Program-made: the position numbers and the translations under genes | The notes under the pieces: generated by a model | Seen by the model: only the letters and a program-made list of their open reading frames with translations | Database searches by the model: none | Told to the model about the DNA's origin: nothing | Assembly (NCBI GenBank): GCA_051955985.1 | Contig: JBQCGD010000119.1 | Location: 1 to 64,000 of the forward strand | DNA from: DATKPA01 sp051955985 | GTDB lineage: Bacteria > Planctomycetota > Phycisphaerae > WQYP01 | Length of the DNA: 64,000 nt | Reading direction: 5' to 3' | Shown: positions 50,735 through 60,649 of the stretch, in pieces | Layout: every line of letters starts with the position of its first letter | How positions within the stretch are numbered: the first letter of the stretch is position 1

Positions 50735-51628
50735 ATGGACAGGTCTTTCATTCGGGGCGTCATTCCGCCCATCGTGACGCCGGTGGACGACAACGAGCGG
50801 CTGGACGAGGCGGCCTTGAAGCGGGTGGTCGATCATGTGCTGGCGGGGGGCGTGCACGGAATTCTGGCACTGGGATCAACGGGGGAGTTCTGGGGATTTG
50901 GACAGGAAGAAGCGCAGCGCGTGCTGGCCGTCACGCTGCAGCAGGTGAACCGCCGCGTGCCGGTGTATTGCGGCATCGGGGCGATCACGACGAAAGAGTG
51001 CATTGCGATCGCGAAGATGGCCCACAGGGAGGGCGCGCAGGCGGTGACGATTCTGCCGCCGATGTTCATCACGCCGAACGATGAGGAGCTGTTTGCGCAC
51101 TTCAAGGCCGTGGCGGAGGCGACGCCGTTGCCGCTGCTGATTTACAACAATCCGGACCGGATGAACGTCAACATTTCGGCCGCGCTTCTGGAGCGGCTCG
51201 CCGGGGTGCCGAACATTGCGGGGGTGAAGGATTCCTCCGGCGACATGTCGCTCACGGCGGAATACATCCGGCGGACCCAAGGGACCGGGTTCCGCGTGAT
51301 GGCCGGGCGGGATATCCTCATCCTCGCGACCCTCGTGTACGGCGGCGTCGGCTGCGTCGCATCGACCGCGAACGTCGTGCCCGCGCTGGTGGTCAAGATT
51401 TACGAAGAGTACACGAAGGGGAACCTCGAGGCGGCGCGCGAGGCGCAGTTCAAACTGGCGCCGCTGCGGGTGGCATTCGGGCTGGGAAGTTTCCCGTCGG
51501 TGCTGAAGGATTCGCTGAATCTGCTCGGGCTCAACGTCGGGAAGCTGGTGAAACCCAACGGCGGCTGCAGCGAGGCCAACCTGGCGAAATTGAAAAAGAT
51601 CCTGCAGGACGTCGGGGCGCTGCCGTGA
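50735..51628 (+). CDS. DapA-family lyase (KdgD-like or aldolase)
   Basis: A 297-residue TIM-barrel of the DHDPS/NAL family. The Schiff-base Lys165 is in IAGVKDSSGD, and Tyr137 in LIYNNPDRMN. The nucleotide-like GSTGEFWGFGQEEA loop contains the GSTGEF often seen in NAL-type members. Context suggests it acts on 5-dehydro-4-deoxy-glucarate. Two reactions are possible: dehydration plus decarboxylation to 2-oxoglutarate semialdehyde (KdgD), or cleavage to pyruvate and tartronate semialdehyde, the substrate of the next enzyme. The sequence alone does not decide it. Confidence 0.9.
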   Translation: MDRSFIRGVIPPIVTPVDDNERLDEAALKRVVDHVLAGGVHGILALGSTGEFWGFGQEEAQRVLAVTLQQVNRRVPVYCGIGAITTKECIAIAKMAHREGAQAVTILPPMFITPNDEELFAHFKAVAEATPLPLLIYNNPDRMNVNISAALLERLAGVPNIAGVKDSSGDMSLTAEYIRRTQGTGFRVMAGRDILILATLVYGGVGCVASTANVVPALVVKIYEEYTKGNLEAAREAQFKLAPLRVAFGLGSFPSVLKDSLNLLGLNVGKLVKPNGGCSEANLAKLKKILQDVGALP

Positions 51629-51681
51629 TGCGCGGGCAGCGCCGGAACGCTCCTTCTTTGATGTGACAAATGAGGTGAAGC

Positions 51682-52563
51682 ATGAAAATCGGATTCATCG
51701 GGTTGGGCATCATGGGCAAGCCCATGGCCAGGAACCTGCTCAAGGCGAATCACGCGGTCGTCGTGCTGTCGACGAACAAGGCCGCCGCAGAACTGGTCAC
51801 CGTCGGCGCGACCTCGGCCGGCACGCCGCGGGAGGTGGCGGCACAGTCGGAAATGGTCATCACCATGCTCCCGAATTCGCCCCAGGTGAAGGACGTGCTG
51901 CTCGGAAAGGACGGCGTCATCGAGGGGGCGCGGCCGGGAACGGTCGTGGTCGACATGTCCTCCATCGCCCCGCTGGTCGCTCAGGAGTGCGCAAAGAAGC
52001 TTGCGGAAAAGCAGATCGAAATGCTCGACGCGCCCGTCTCCGGCGGTGAGCCCAAGGCGATCGAGGGCACCCTCGCCGTGATGGTGGGGGGGAAGCAGGA
52101 GATTTTCGACAAGGCCTTTCCCGTCCTGAAGGCGATGGCTGCGAGCGTCGTGCGGACGGGCGACATCGGCGCCGGCAACGTGACCAAGCTGGCGAACCAG
52201 GTGATCGTCGCGCTCAACATTGCGGCAATGTCCGAAGCCTACGTGCTGGCCGCCAAGGCCGGCGTGAATCCGGAACTCGTCTTCAACGCCATCAAGGGTG
52301 GCCTCGCCGGTTCCACCGTGCTCAATGCGAAGAGCCCGCTTATTTTTGATCGCAACTTCAAGCCCGGCTTCCGCATCAAGCTGCACGTCAAGGACCTGCA
52401 GAATATTCTCGACACTTCGCACGAGATCGGCGTGCCGCTGCCGTTGACCGCCGCGGTCATGGAAATGATGCAGGCGCTCAAAGTCGATGGCGAAGGCGAG
52501 TCGGATCACGCGGCCCTCGTAAAGTTTTACGAAAAGCTTTCGCATGTCGAAGTAAAACGGTAA
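51682..52563 (+). CDS. garR: Tartronate semialdehyde reductase (2-hydroxy-3-oxopropionate reductase)
   Basis: A 293-residue beta-hydroxyacid dehydrogenase (EC 1.1.1.60 type). Rossmann motif GFIGLGIMGKPMARNL, substrate motif DAPVSGGEPKA, and catalytic Lys169 in GAGNVTKLANQVIV. It reduces tartronate semialdehyde to D-glycerate with NAD(P)H. It is the last gene of the glucarate set; a GarL-type HpcH/HpaI aldolase, its usual supplier, is absent here. The gap to the GH3 gene is 38 nt. Confidence 0.93.
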   Translation: MKIGFIGLGIMGKPMARNLLKANHAVVVLSTNKAAAELVTVGATSAGTPREVAAQSEMVITMLPNSPQVKDVLLGKDGVIEGARPGTVVVDMSSIAPLVAQECAKKLAEKQIEMLDAPVSGGEPKAIEGTLAVMVGGKQEIFDKAFPVLKAMAASVVRTGDIGAGNVTKLANQVIVALNIAAMSEAYVLAAKAGVNPELVFNAIKGGLAGSTVLNAKSPLIFDRNFKPGFRIKLHVKDLQNILDTSHEIGVPLPLTAAVMEMMQALKVDGEGESDHAALVKFYEKLSHVEVKR

Positions 52564-52601
52564 GCTTTTTGTCCCACATCCCTCACCATCTCGGAGACGT
52601 C

Positions 52602-55058
52602 ATGCGCCGATACACCGCTGCGTTTGCAGTTCTCGCGTTGTCTGTGGCCGTTCATGCTGAAAATTCCGCTTCCCTTCCGCCGGGCATCACGCTCACGCCC
52701 ATGCGCGCGGATCTCTACCACACCGGTGATGGATGGATTGATTTCAACAAGAACGGAAAGAAAGACATTTACGAGGATTCCTCCCAGCCGCTGGAAAAGC
52801 GCCTCGATGATCTTCTCTCGCAGATGTCGGTCGAAGAAAAAACGTGCCAGCTTGCCACACTCTATGGCTACGGCCGTGTGCTGAAGGATGCGCTTCCTAC
52901 GCCCGGCTGGAAAAACGAGGTGTGGAAGGATGGCATCGCGAACATCGATGAAATGCACAACGGCGTCGGCCGCGGCAAGCTGGGGGTCGATGATCCCTAC
53001 GCGTGGCCGCCGTCGGCGCACGCGCGGATGATCAACGAACTGCAGAAGTGGTTTATTGAAAACACGCCGCGCGGAATTCCGGTGGATTTCACCAACGAAG
53101 GGATCCGCGGGGTCAACGAGGAACGCTCGACCAACTTCCCCAACGAGCTCGGGCAGGGCGCAACCTGGGACCGCGAACTGGTCTCGAAAATCGGGCGCAT
53201 CACGGGGCAGGAAGGGAAGGTCGAGGGCTTCACAAACATTTACTCCCCGGTGCTCGACATCGCCCAGGACCCGCGCTGGGGCCGGACCGTCGAGTGCTAC
53301 AGCGAGGACCCTTTCCTCGTGGCGGAGCTCGGCATTCAGCAGTCGAACGGAATCCGCGAAGAAGGCCTGGCCTCGACCTGCAAGCACTTTGCCGTGTATT
53401 CCGATCCCAAGGGCGGCCGCGACGGAAACGACCGCACCGATCCCCACATCGCCGAACGCGAAATGGAGATGCTCTATCTCTACGCCTGGCAGCGCGTCGT
53501 TGAGGAAGCGCACCCGCTCGGCGTCATGGCCTCCTACAACGATTACGACGGCGTGCCGATCGCAGGCAGCCACGAGTTCATGATCGATCGCCTGCGCAAC
53601 GCTTGGGGATTCAACGGCTACGTCGTTTCCGATTCCGGCGCCGTCGAAAACCTCAACAAAAAGCACCACGTCGCCCCGACCGTCGACGATGCCCGGGCGA
53701 TGTACCTCATCGAGGGCGGCAACGTCTGCACCGGCTTCTCGCCGCCGGAAAATTTCATCCTGCCCCTGCGGAAGTTGATCAAGGACGGCCGGCTCCCCAT
53801 GTCCGTCGTCGATGCGCGCGTCCGCGACGTGCTGCGGGTGAAGTTCCTCCTGGGATTGTTCGACCACCCGTTCATCACCAATCCCGACGAAGCGGACAAG
53901 ATCGTCCATTCTCCGGAAAACGCGCAGGTCGCGCTCCGGGCCGCGCGCGAGTCAATCGTCCTCCTGAAGAACAACGACAAAACGCTGCCCCTCTCCAAGT
54001 CGCTGAAGCACATCCTCGTATGCGGGCCGACCGCAAAAATGACCGAAACCTCTATCGACCGCTACGGCTCGATGGGCGGCAAGGTCGTCACGCTGCTCGA
54101 AGGCATCCAGGACGCCGTCGGAAAAACGGCGCAGGTCGATTATGCCGAAGGGTGCACCGTCACCGACAAGAACTGGCCTGAGTCCGAAATTTTCCCGGAA
54201 CCGCCCGGCGGCAAAGACCTCGACATGATCAACGACGCCGTCGCCGCCGCAAAGAATGCGGATGTCATCGTCCTCGCCCTCGGCGATTCCGACAAAACCG
54301 TCGGTGAGGCAAAGTCGCGCACCTCCCTCGATCTGCCCGGCTACCAGACCGATCTCGCCAAGGCCCTCGTGAAAACCGGAAAACCCGTCGTGGTCGTGCT
54401 CCTCACCGGCAAACCCTCCAGCATCAACTGGATCGACCGTTACTGCCCCGCCGTCGTCGAGGCATGGTTCCCCGGCGAGGCCGGAGGCACCGCCATCGCC
54501 GACGTGCTCTTCGGCGACTACAACCCCGGCGGAAAACTCCCCATCACCTTCCCCCGCACCGTCGGCGAAATCCCGTTCAACTTCCCCGCCAAGCCCTTCT
54601 CCCAGGCGCCGCAAACCAAAAAAGCTTTCGACCCCAACGGCAGCGGCAATTCGCTCATCGAAGGGGCCATCTATCCGTTCGGCTACGGCCTCAGCTACAC
54701 CACGTTCGACTACTCCCACCTCAAAGTCTCCCCCGAAAAAATCCCCGCCGACGGCGCCGTCACCATCTCCGCCGACATCAAAAACACCGGCGACCGCCCC
54801 GGCGATGAAATCGTCCAGCTCTACCTGCATGATGAAATCAGTTCCGTGACGACCTACGACGAAGTGCTCCGCGGCTTTGAACGCGTCTCGCTGAAGCCCG
54901 GCGAAACCAAAACCGTCACCTTCACCGTCCCGGCGAAAGCCATGGAGCTGATCAACCGCCAGCACCAGCGCGTCGTTGAGCCCGGCGATTTCAAAATCAT
55001 GATCGGCGCCAGCTCCACCGACATCCGCCTCACCGGCAAATACACCGTCGTGCAGTGA
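52602..55058 (+). CDS. Secreted glycoside hydrolase family 3
   Basis: An 818-residue exported enzyme. Signal peptide RRYTAAFAVLALSVAVHA; ATG 52602 follows CGGAG. GH3 N-domain: IYSPVLDIAQDPRWGRTVE, CKHFAVYSDPKGG (the KHF motif), and nucleophile Asp344 in YVVSDSGAVENL. The C-domain has VLLTGKPSSINWID and AWFPGEAGGTAIADVLFGDY, and the fibronectin-like end has YDEVLRGFERVSLKPGETKT. It likely removes beta-linked glucose or xylose from oligosaccharides at the cell surface. Confidence 0.94.
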   Translation: MRRYTAAFAVLALSVAVHAENSASLPPGITLTPMRADLYHTGDGWIDFNKNGKKDIYEDSSQPLEKRLDDLLSQMSVEEKTCQLATLYGYGRVLKDALPTPGWKNEVWKDGIANIDEMHNGVGRGKLGVDDPYAWPPSAHARMINELQKWFIENTPRGIPVDFTNEGIRGVNEERSTNFPNELGQGATWDRELVSKIGRITGQEGKVEGFTNIYSPVLDIAQDPRWGRTVECYSEDPFLVAELGIQQSNGIREEGLASTCKHFAVYSDPKGGRDGNDRTDPHIAEREMEMLYLYAWQRVVEEAHPLGVMASYNDYDGVPIAGSHEFMIDRLRNAWGFNGYVVSDSGAVENLNKKHHVAPTVDDARAMYLIEGGNVCTGFSPPENFILPLRKLIKDGRLPMSVVDARVRDVLRVKFLLGLFDHPFITNPDEADKIVHSPENAQVALRAARESIVLLKNNDKTLPLSKSLKHILVCGPTAKMTETSIDRYGSMGGKVVTLLEGIQDAVGKTAQVDYAEGCTVTDKNWPESEIFPEPPGGKDLDMINDAVAAAKNADVIVLALGDSDKTVGEAKSRTSLDLPGYQTDLAKALVKTGKPVVVVLLTGKPSSINWIDRYCPAVVEAWFPGEAGGTAIADVLFGDYNPGGKLPITFPRTVGEIPFNFPAKPFSQAPQTKKAFDPNGSGNSLIEGAIYPFGYGLSYTTFDYSHLKVSPEKIPADGAVTISADIKNTGDRPGDEIVQLYLHDEISSVTTYDEVLRGFERVSLKPGETKTVTFTVPAKAMELINRQHQRVVEPGDFKIMIGASSTDIRLTGKYTVVQ

Positions 55059-55153
55059 CCAGGCCGCGCACCTTTCCCCACATCGACAATGCGCGCCGGC
55101 AGCATCTCCGGTCGCTGAACCGGCGCTCGGCACTTACCCCTGCGGAGGACCCG

Positions 55154-56428
55154 ATGAAACGTGCTTTTCTCCTGATGATTCCCCTGGCTTTTGCCGCCTG
55201 CTCGAACACGCACGAGGCCGCAACCTCTCCGGGCGCATCCCACCGCGCGCCGCATCTTTTCCGCTACGACTATTCTTCTCTCGAGCGCACCCGCGCGCGA
55301 TACCGCCGCAACGATCCCGCCGTGGCGCCCGTCATCCACGCCCTTCTGGCGAACGCCGACAAGGCCCTCCACGACAAGCCCTATTCCGTCGTCTATAAAA
55401 AGCACACCCTCCCCGGCGTCGATGATCCCCACGAATATGTCTCCCTCGCCCCCTACTACTGGCCCAATCCCAACACGCCCAACCACCTCCCCTACATTCC
55501 CAAGGATGGTCAGCGCAACCCCGAATTCAAGGACTACGACGCTGGCAACCTCATGATGCTCACCGATCACGTCGATGTCCTCTCCCTCGCCTACTTCTTC
55601 AGCGGCGAACAGAAATACGCCGACCGCACCGCCCTCCTCATCAAAACCTGGTTCCTCAATCCCGACACCGCCATGAACCCGAACCTGCAGCACTGCCAGT
55701 CGCAGCCGGGCATCAACGACGCCTTCCACTCCGGCATCATTGAGTCCCGCCGCTTCGTCGACATGATCGATGCGACCTGCCTCCTGCGCGACAATCCCGC
55801 CTGGAGCGCTCAAGACAACGCCGCATTCAAAAAGTGGATCGGCCAGTTCAACCACTGGATGAAAACCGCCAAGGTGGCGCTCGAGGAAGATGCCGCGCCC
55901 AACAACCACGGCACCTGGTACGACGTCCAGGTCGCCTCCTACGACGTCTTCACCGGCGACATGCAGGATGCCCGGAAAATCCTGGAGACCGCCAAGGAGA
56001 AACGCATCGGCTCCCAGATCAAGCCCGACGGCTCCCAGCCCCAGGAACTCCGCCGCACCAAGGCCTTCTGGTACAGCGAATTCAACCTCAACGCGCTCGC
56101 CCAGCTTTGCCAGATCGGCACACACCCAGCCGTCCAGGTCGACCTCTGGAACTACCATTCACCCAGGGGCGGCTCCATGAAAAAAGCAATCGACTGGCTC
56201 ATCCCCTACGCGACCGGCGAAAAGGAATGGCCCTACCAGCAGATCGAAGGCCTCAGCGCCAAGGAATTTCTCGTCCCCGTGCGCCAGGCCGAGATGGTCT
56301 GGCACACGACCGAGTACGAACCCGCCCTCGCTCATCTCCGCGGGCAGGATGTGAAAACCGATGACGACACCGAGCATCCTCTCCGTCCAAAAGGCCTGCA
56401 AAACCTCCTCTATCCCCCGCCGCAGTAA
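55154..56428 (+). CDS. Alginate-lyase-family (PL5-like) lipoprotein
   Basis: A 424-residue all-helical protein with a lipoprotein signal (RAFLLMIPLAFAAC, Cys at 15-16). The catalytic region APNNHGTWYDVQ gives the Asn251-His252 pair and Tyr256 expected for A1-III alginate lyases; the Arg ligand could be in the QELRRTKAFWYSEF stretch. YVSLAPYYWPNPNTPNH is a family opening. It is probably anchored at a membrane face and cleaves mannuronate- or glucuronate-rich polysaccharide. Second gene of the secreted-enzyme block. Confidence 0.9.
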   Translation: MKRAFLLMIPLAFAACSNTHEAATSPGASHRAPHLFRYDYSSLERTRARYRRNDPAVAPVIHALLANADKALHDKPYSVVYKKHTLPGVDDPHEYVSLAPYYWPNPNTPNHLPYIPKDGQRNPEFKDYDAGNLMMLTDHVDVLSLAYFFSGEQKYADRTALLIKTWFLNPDTAMNPNLQHCQSQPGINDAFHSGIIESRRFVDMIDATCLLRDNPAWSAQDNAAFKKWIGQFNHWMKTAKVALEEDAAPNNHGTWYDVQVASYDVFTGDMQDARKILETAKEKRIGSQIKPDGSQPQELRRTKAFWYSEFNLNALAQLCQIGTHPAVQVDLWNYHSPRGGSMKKAIDWLIPYATGEKEWPYQQIEGLSAKEFLVPVRQAEMVWHTTEYEPALAHLRGQDVKTDDDTEHPLRPKGLQNLLYPPPQ

Positions 56429-56482
56429 TCTCCCGCGGCGGACGTTTCTCTGAGTGCCTCGACCTGCTGTTTCGGAGTTGTC

Positions 56483-57487
56483 ATGCCCCTGCGTCCCGCC
56501 TCCCTCGTTGCCGCCCTCTTCCTTTCCCTTTGCTCGATCGGTTACGCCCAGGACACCGCGCCGGCCACGCTCGAAACCGGCAGAACGCTCCAGCAATGCA
56601 TCAAGCCCGGCCCGAAAGACGCCGGCTTCGCCATGGACAATTACTTCCTCTGGTGCTCCAGCGTGATCAAGGTCGGCGACACCTACCACATGTTCGCCTC
56701 CCGCTGGCCCGTCACGCCCAAGGGTATGGGGGCCTGGACCAGCATGTCCGAATGCGTCCGCGCCACGTCGAAAAACCTCCTCGGGCCTTACAAATTCGAG
56801 GAAGTCGTGCTGCAGAAGCGGCCCGGCGAGTGGGACAACTCCCGCGTCCACAACGTGAAGATCGTCAAGATCGGCGACACCTTCGTCATCTTCTACATCA
56901 ACAGCGCCAACCAGACCGGCTACGCCTACTCCCAATCGATCACCGGCCCGTGGACCCGCTCCGACAAGTACGTCATCCCCGCATCCAATCCTGCCGTGCT
57001 CGTCAAACCCGATAACTCCCTTTACGTCTTCTGCCGCCTGCGTGACAAACAGCAGGTAAACCGCGGCATCGCCTACACGGCCCCCGATTTCAACGGCCCC
57101 TACACGCCCATCGAAAACGGCGAGAACCTCCTCCCCAACGGCGGCGAACTCGAAGATCCCTGCATCTGGTGGGCCAACAACCAGTACAACATCCTCCTCA
57201 ATGACTGGAAGGGCCACGCCACCGGCGTCATGAAGAACGGCGCTCAGTACTTCTCGAAGGATGGAATCCACTACACGCTCATGTCGAAAGAACCCGTCTT
57301 CACCAAGACCATCAAGTACGACGACGGCTCCGAAGAAACCGTCGCCCGCCGCGAGCGGCCGTTTATCTACGTCAACGAAAAGGGCGAAGCCGAGGCGCTC
57401 TTCACCGCCGTGCTGCCAAAGGGCGACGGCGCTTACGCCCACATCAACGCCCAGCCGATCGACCATTACATCCCCAGCAATAAGTAA
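56483..57487 (+). CDS. Secreted GH43-like beta-propeller glycosidase
   Basis: A 334-residue exported protein (signal SLVAALFLSLCSIGYA). It has repeated blade-like units, e.g. DNYFLWCSSVIKVGDTYHMF, VHNVKIVKIGDTFVIFYI, NPAVLVKPDNSLYVFCRLRD and GELEDPCIWWANNQYNILL, pointing to a five-bladed propeller of the GH43/GH117/GH32 type. LEDPCIWW carries acidic residues at the expected position, but the catalytic triad cannot be assigned by eye. Family number is therefore uncertain. Confidence 0.8.
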   Translation: MPLRPASLVAALFLSLCSIGYAQDTAPATLETGRTLQQCIKPGPKDAGFAMDNYFLWCSSVIKVGDTYHMFASRWPVTPKGMGAWTSMSECVRATSKNLLGPYKFEEVVLQKRPGEWDNSRVHNVKIVKIGDTFVIFYINSANQTGYAYSQSITGPWTRSDKYVIPASNPAVLVKPDNSLYVFCRLRDKQQVNRGIAYTAPDFNGPYTPIENGENLLPNGGELEDPCIWWANNQYNILLNDWKGHATGVMKNGAQYFSKDGIHYTLMSKEPVFTKTIKYDDGSEETVARRERPFIYVNEKGEAEALFTAVLPKGDGAYAHINAQPIDHYIPSNK

Positions 57488-57659
57488 GGCAAATCCCCGC
57501 GGCGAATCCACGCCGCCGCCGCGCGCCGGGGCGGGGAACCGCTGCGCGCACAAAAGAATCCCATCCCACAAAATATATTTTCCCTATTCGCATTTCCCGC
57601 GATATGCTTCTCGTTCCACATCCACAAATATCTCTGTCTTCATCCTGTGAGGTTTGCCG

Positions 57660-60443
57660 ATGCCCCTCGAACGCGCGGAGTTTCCCCTCTCCCGTCGCAC
57701 CCTCCTTGCCGCCGGTGGCGCCGCCTTGCTCTCTGCCTGCGCCGGCCCTTCCACGACCCGCGCCGCCAAACGAGCCGCCGCGGATGCCCCCGCCAACCCG
57801 CATTTCATGCAGGGCTGGCAACTGCAATCCTCCGAAAAAATCACCCTCTCCGGCGAACAACTGTCGATGCCCAACGGCGCCGCCGGCCCCTGGTACAACG
57901 TCGATCTTCCCTCCACCGTCCTCGCCGCCCTCGTCGCCAACGGCGAATACCCTGACCTCTTCACCGGCGACAACCTCCAGAATGTCCCGCGCTCCCGCTT
58001 CTTCCACACGCCCGCCCCCGCTGAAGACAATGAAGCCGCTCCCCGGAAGAAACCCGCCGCTCCCTTCCGCCCCATCTCCTGGTGGTACCGCAAGGAATTC
58101 CGCACCCCCGCCGATACCGCCGGAAAACAACTCTTCCTCTACTTCAAAGGCATCAACTATCGCGCCAACATCTTCCTCAACGGAAAAAAAATCGCCGACG
58201 CCCAAACCGCCGTCGGCACCTACCGCGACCTCGAACTCAACATCACCGGCCGCCTCGCCACCGACAACGGCCCCAACGCCCTCGCCGTCGAAGTCTTCCC
58301 GCCCGACATGAACAACGACCTCGCCATCACCTTCGTCGACTGGGCCCCCCACGTCCCCGACGCCAACATGGGCCTCTGGCAGGATGTCGAACTCCGCACC
58401 TCCGGCCCCGTCTCCCTCCGCCACCCCTTCGTCGAAACCGATTTCGATCCTGCCAACCCCGCCACCGCCACGCTCCGCCCCTTTGTCGACCTCACCAACC
58501 ACACCGACAAACCCATCTCCGGTATGCTCACCTTCACCATCGACGGCGAGCCGCGCTATTACTCCTCGCGCGTATTCATCCCCGCAGGCCAGACCGTCAC
58601 CTTCAACGCACGCCAATACGAGAACACCCTCGCCATCCCGATCGAAAAGCCCCGACTATGGTGGCCCTGGCAGCTCGGCGAGCCCGAACTTTACACCCTC
58701 CGCGCCACCTTCCTCCTCGGCGACTCGCCCACCGAAGGCGAACACTCCGACTCCGCCTCCCTCCGCTTCGGCATCCGCAAAGTCACCTCCCGCCTCCTCC
58801 CGCCCCCCGAAGGCGACACCAAGGAATCCCTCCTCTTCACCGTGAACGGCATCGACATGCTCCTCCTCGGCGGCGGCTACGCGCCCGACCTCCTCCAGCG
58901 CCGCACCATGCCCGACCGCCCCGACTACCAGGAAGACCAGGTCCGCTATGCCAAAGCCATGAACCTCAACACCATCCGCCTCGAAGGCAAACTCGAGGAC
59001 GATCACTTCTACGACCTGTGCGACGAACACGGCATGCTCGTCATGGCCGGCTGGTGCTGCTGCTCCCCCTGGGAAAAGTGGAAAAGCTGGAAGCAGGAAC
59101 AACATGACGTCGCCATGGCCTCCCTCCGCTACCAGATCCGCCGCTTTCGCCAGCACCCCAGCGCTGTCGCCTGGCTCAACGGCTCCGACAACCCCCCGCC
59201 CGCCGACATCGAGCGCCAATACCTCGCCATCGAAAAGGAACTCCGCCTCCCCGTCCCAACCATCTCCAGCGCCACCGCCAAAAAAGCCGACTCCGGCCCC
59301 AGCGGCGTCAAAATGGAAGGCCCCTACAAATGGGTCCCGCCCATCTACTGGCTCGCCGACAAAACCAAGGGTGGCGCCCACGGCTTCAATACCGAAGTCG
59401 GCCCCGGCGCCGTCCCGCCCCCCGTCGAATCCCTCGAAAAAATGCTCCCCCCCGGCCACCGCTGGCCCATGGACGGCGTCTGGGAATTCCACGCCGGCGG
59501 CGGCACCTTCGGCAAAATCACCGACTTCACCGACGCCCTCAACGCCCGCTTCGGCGCGCCCAACTCCCTCGCCGATTTCGCCTGGAAATCCCAGGCCCAG
59601 GCCTACGAAACCATCCGCGCCATGTACGAAGCCTTCCGCCGCAACAAATTCAATTCCGGTGGGGGGGCCACCGGCGAAATCCAGTGGATGCTCAACAACG
59701 CCTGGCCCTCCACCATCTGGCACCTCTACGACTACTACCTCCGCCCCGGCGCTGCCTACTTCGCCACCCGCATCGCCTGCGAGCCCCTCCACGCCCTTTA
59801 CTCCTACGACAACCACAGCATCGTCATCGCCAACGACACCCTCCGCGACGCGCCCTCGCTTACAATCACCGCCGACATCTACGACATCCACTCGCAAAAG
59901 CGCCACACGCAATCCGCCACGCTCACCGCCCCGGCCAACAAATCCGTCCCCGCCTTCACCCTCGACATCCCCAGCGACATCTCCCCCACCTTCTTCCTCC
60001 GCCTCACCCTCACCGACCCCCCCGGCAAAACTGTCTCCACCAACTCCTACTTCCTCTCTGCGAAACCCGACGTCATGGACTGGAACAAGGAAGTCAAAGA
60101 CGACTGGGCCATCACGCCAACCTCTCGCTACGCTGATTTCACCCAGTTGCAGTCCCTTCCGCCGGTGAAACTCTCAATCACCCCGCCGCGGGTCCGCCAC
60201 TTCGGCGAGGAGGACGAAGCCCGCGTCACCGTGACGAACTCCTCCGATTCCATCGCGCTCTTCGTCCGCGCACGCCTCTTGAATCCCGCCGACAACGAAC
60301 TCCTCCCTATCCGCTGGAGCGACAATTACATCATGCTCCTTCCCGGCGAGGCGCGCCCCCTCTCCGCCCGCTATCTCGCATCCGATGCCCGCGGAGCCGA
60401 CCTCCACGCCGTCGTCGATTGCTTCAACAACGCCCGCAAATAG
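57660..60443 (+). CDS. GH2 exo-beta-D-glucosaminidase-like lipoprotein
   Basis: A 927-residue protein. Signal SRRTLLAAGGAALLSAC combines a Tat-like RR with a lipobox Cys. The GH2 order is a sugar-binding domain (FRPISWWYRKEFRTPAD, AVEVFPPDMNNDLAITFVDW), an Ig-like domain, a TIM barrel and a C-terminal Ig-like region. The catalytic pair is Asp510 in WLNGSDNPP and Glu579 in GFNTEVGPG, spaced as in the CsxA exo-beta-D-glucosaminidase group (Asp acid/base, Glu nucleophile), which acts on chitosan-type or glucosamine termini. SGVKMEGPYKWVPPIYW matches that group's binding loop. ATG 57660 follows TGAGG. Confidence 0.92.
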   Translation: MPLERAEFPLSRRTLLAAGGAALLSACAGPSTTRAAKRAAADAPANPHFMQGWQLQSSEKITLSGEQLSMPNGAAGPWYNVDLPSTVLAALVANGEYPDLFTGDNLQNVPRSRFFHTPAPAEDNEAAPRKKPAAPFRPISWWYRKEFRTPADTAGKQLFLYFKGINYRANIFLNGKKIADAQTAVGTYRDLELNITGRLATDNGPNALAVEVFPPDMNNDLAITFVDWAPHVPDANMGLWQDVELRTSGPVSLRHPFVETDFDPANPATATLRPFVDLTNHTDKPISGMLTFTIDGEPRYYSSRVFIPAGQTVTFNARQYENTLAIPIEKPRLWWPWQLGEPELYTLRATFLLGDSPTEGEHSDSASLRFGIRKVTSRLLPPPEGDTKESLLFTVNGIDMLLLGGGYAPDLLQRRTMPDRPDYQEDQVRYAKAMNLNTIRLEGKLEDDHFYDLCDEHGMLVMAGWCCCSPWEKWKSWKQEQHDVAMASLRYQIRRFRQHPSAVAWLNGSDNPPPADIERQYLAIEKELRLPVPTISSATAKKADSGPSGVKMEGPYKWVPPIYWLADKTKGGAHGFNTEVGPGAVPPPVESLEKMLPPGHRWPMDGVWEFHAGGGTFGKITDFTDALNARFGAPNSLADFAWKSQAQAYETIRAMYEAFRRNKFNSGGGATGEIQWMLNNAWPSTIWHLYDYYLRPGAAYFATRIACEPLHALYSYDNHSIVIANDTLRDAPSLTITADIYDIHSQKRHTQSATLTAPANKSVPAFTLDIPSDISPTFFLRLTLTDPPGKTVSTNSYFLSAKPDVMDWNKEVKDDWAITPTSRYADFTQLQSLPPVKLSITPPRVRHFGEEDEARVTVTNSSDSIALFVRARLLNPADNELLPIRWSDNYIMLLPGEARPLSARYLASDARGADLHAVVDCFNNARK

Positions 60444-60649
60444 CCGGAACCTCGCGTAAAAGCCCGATATTCCTGCCGCAAAAGAGAGAACCATTGACGT
60501 GATTAACGATTGTTCACCGCGATAAGCAGAGGTACGTTGCAATCACTCATTCCGTTGCCGCGCCGCCAGCAGCGCTCGCCGCTCCTGGCGGCCCGGCCAA
60601 CACCTTTCGCCTCGCCGCAACGCTCTTCCCTTGCTCTTCCGGAGAACCC

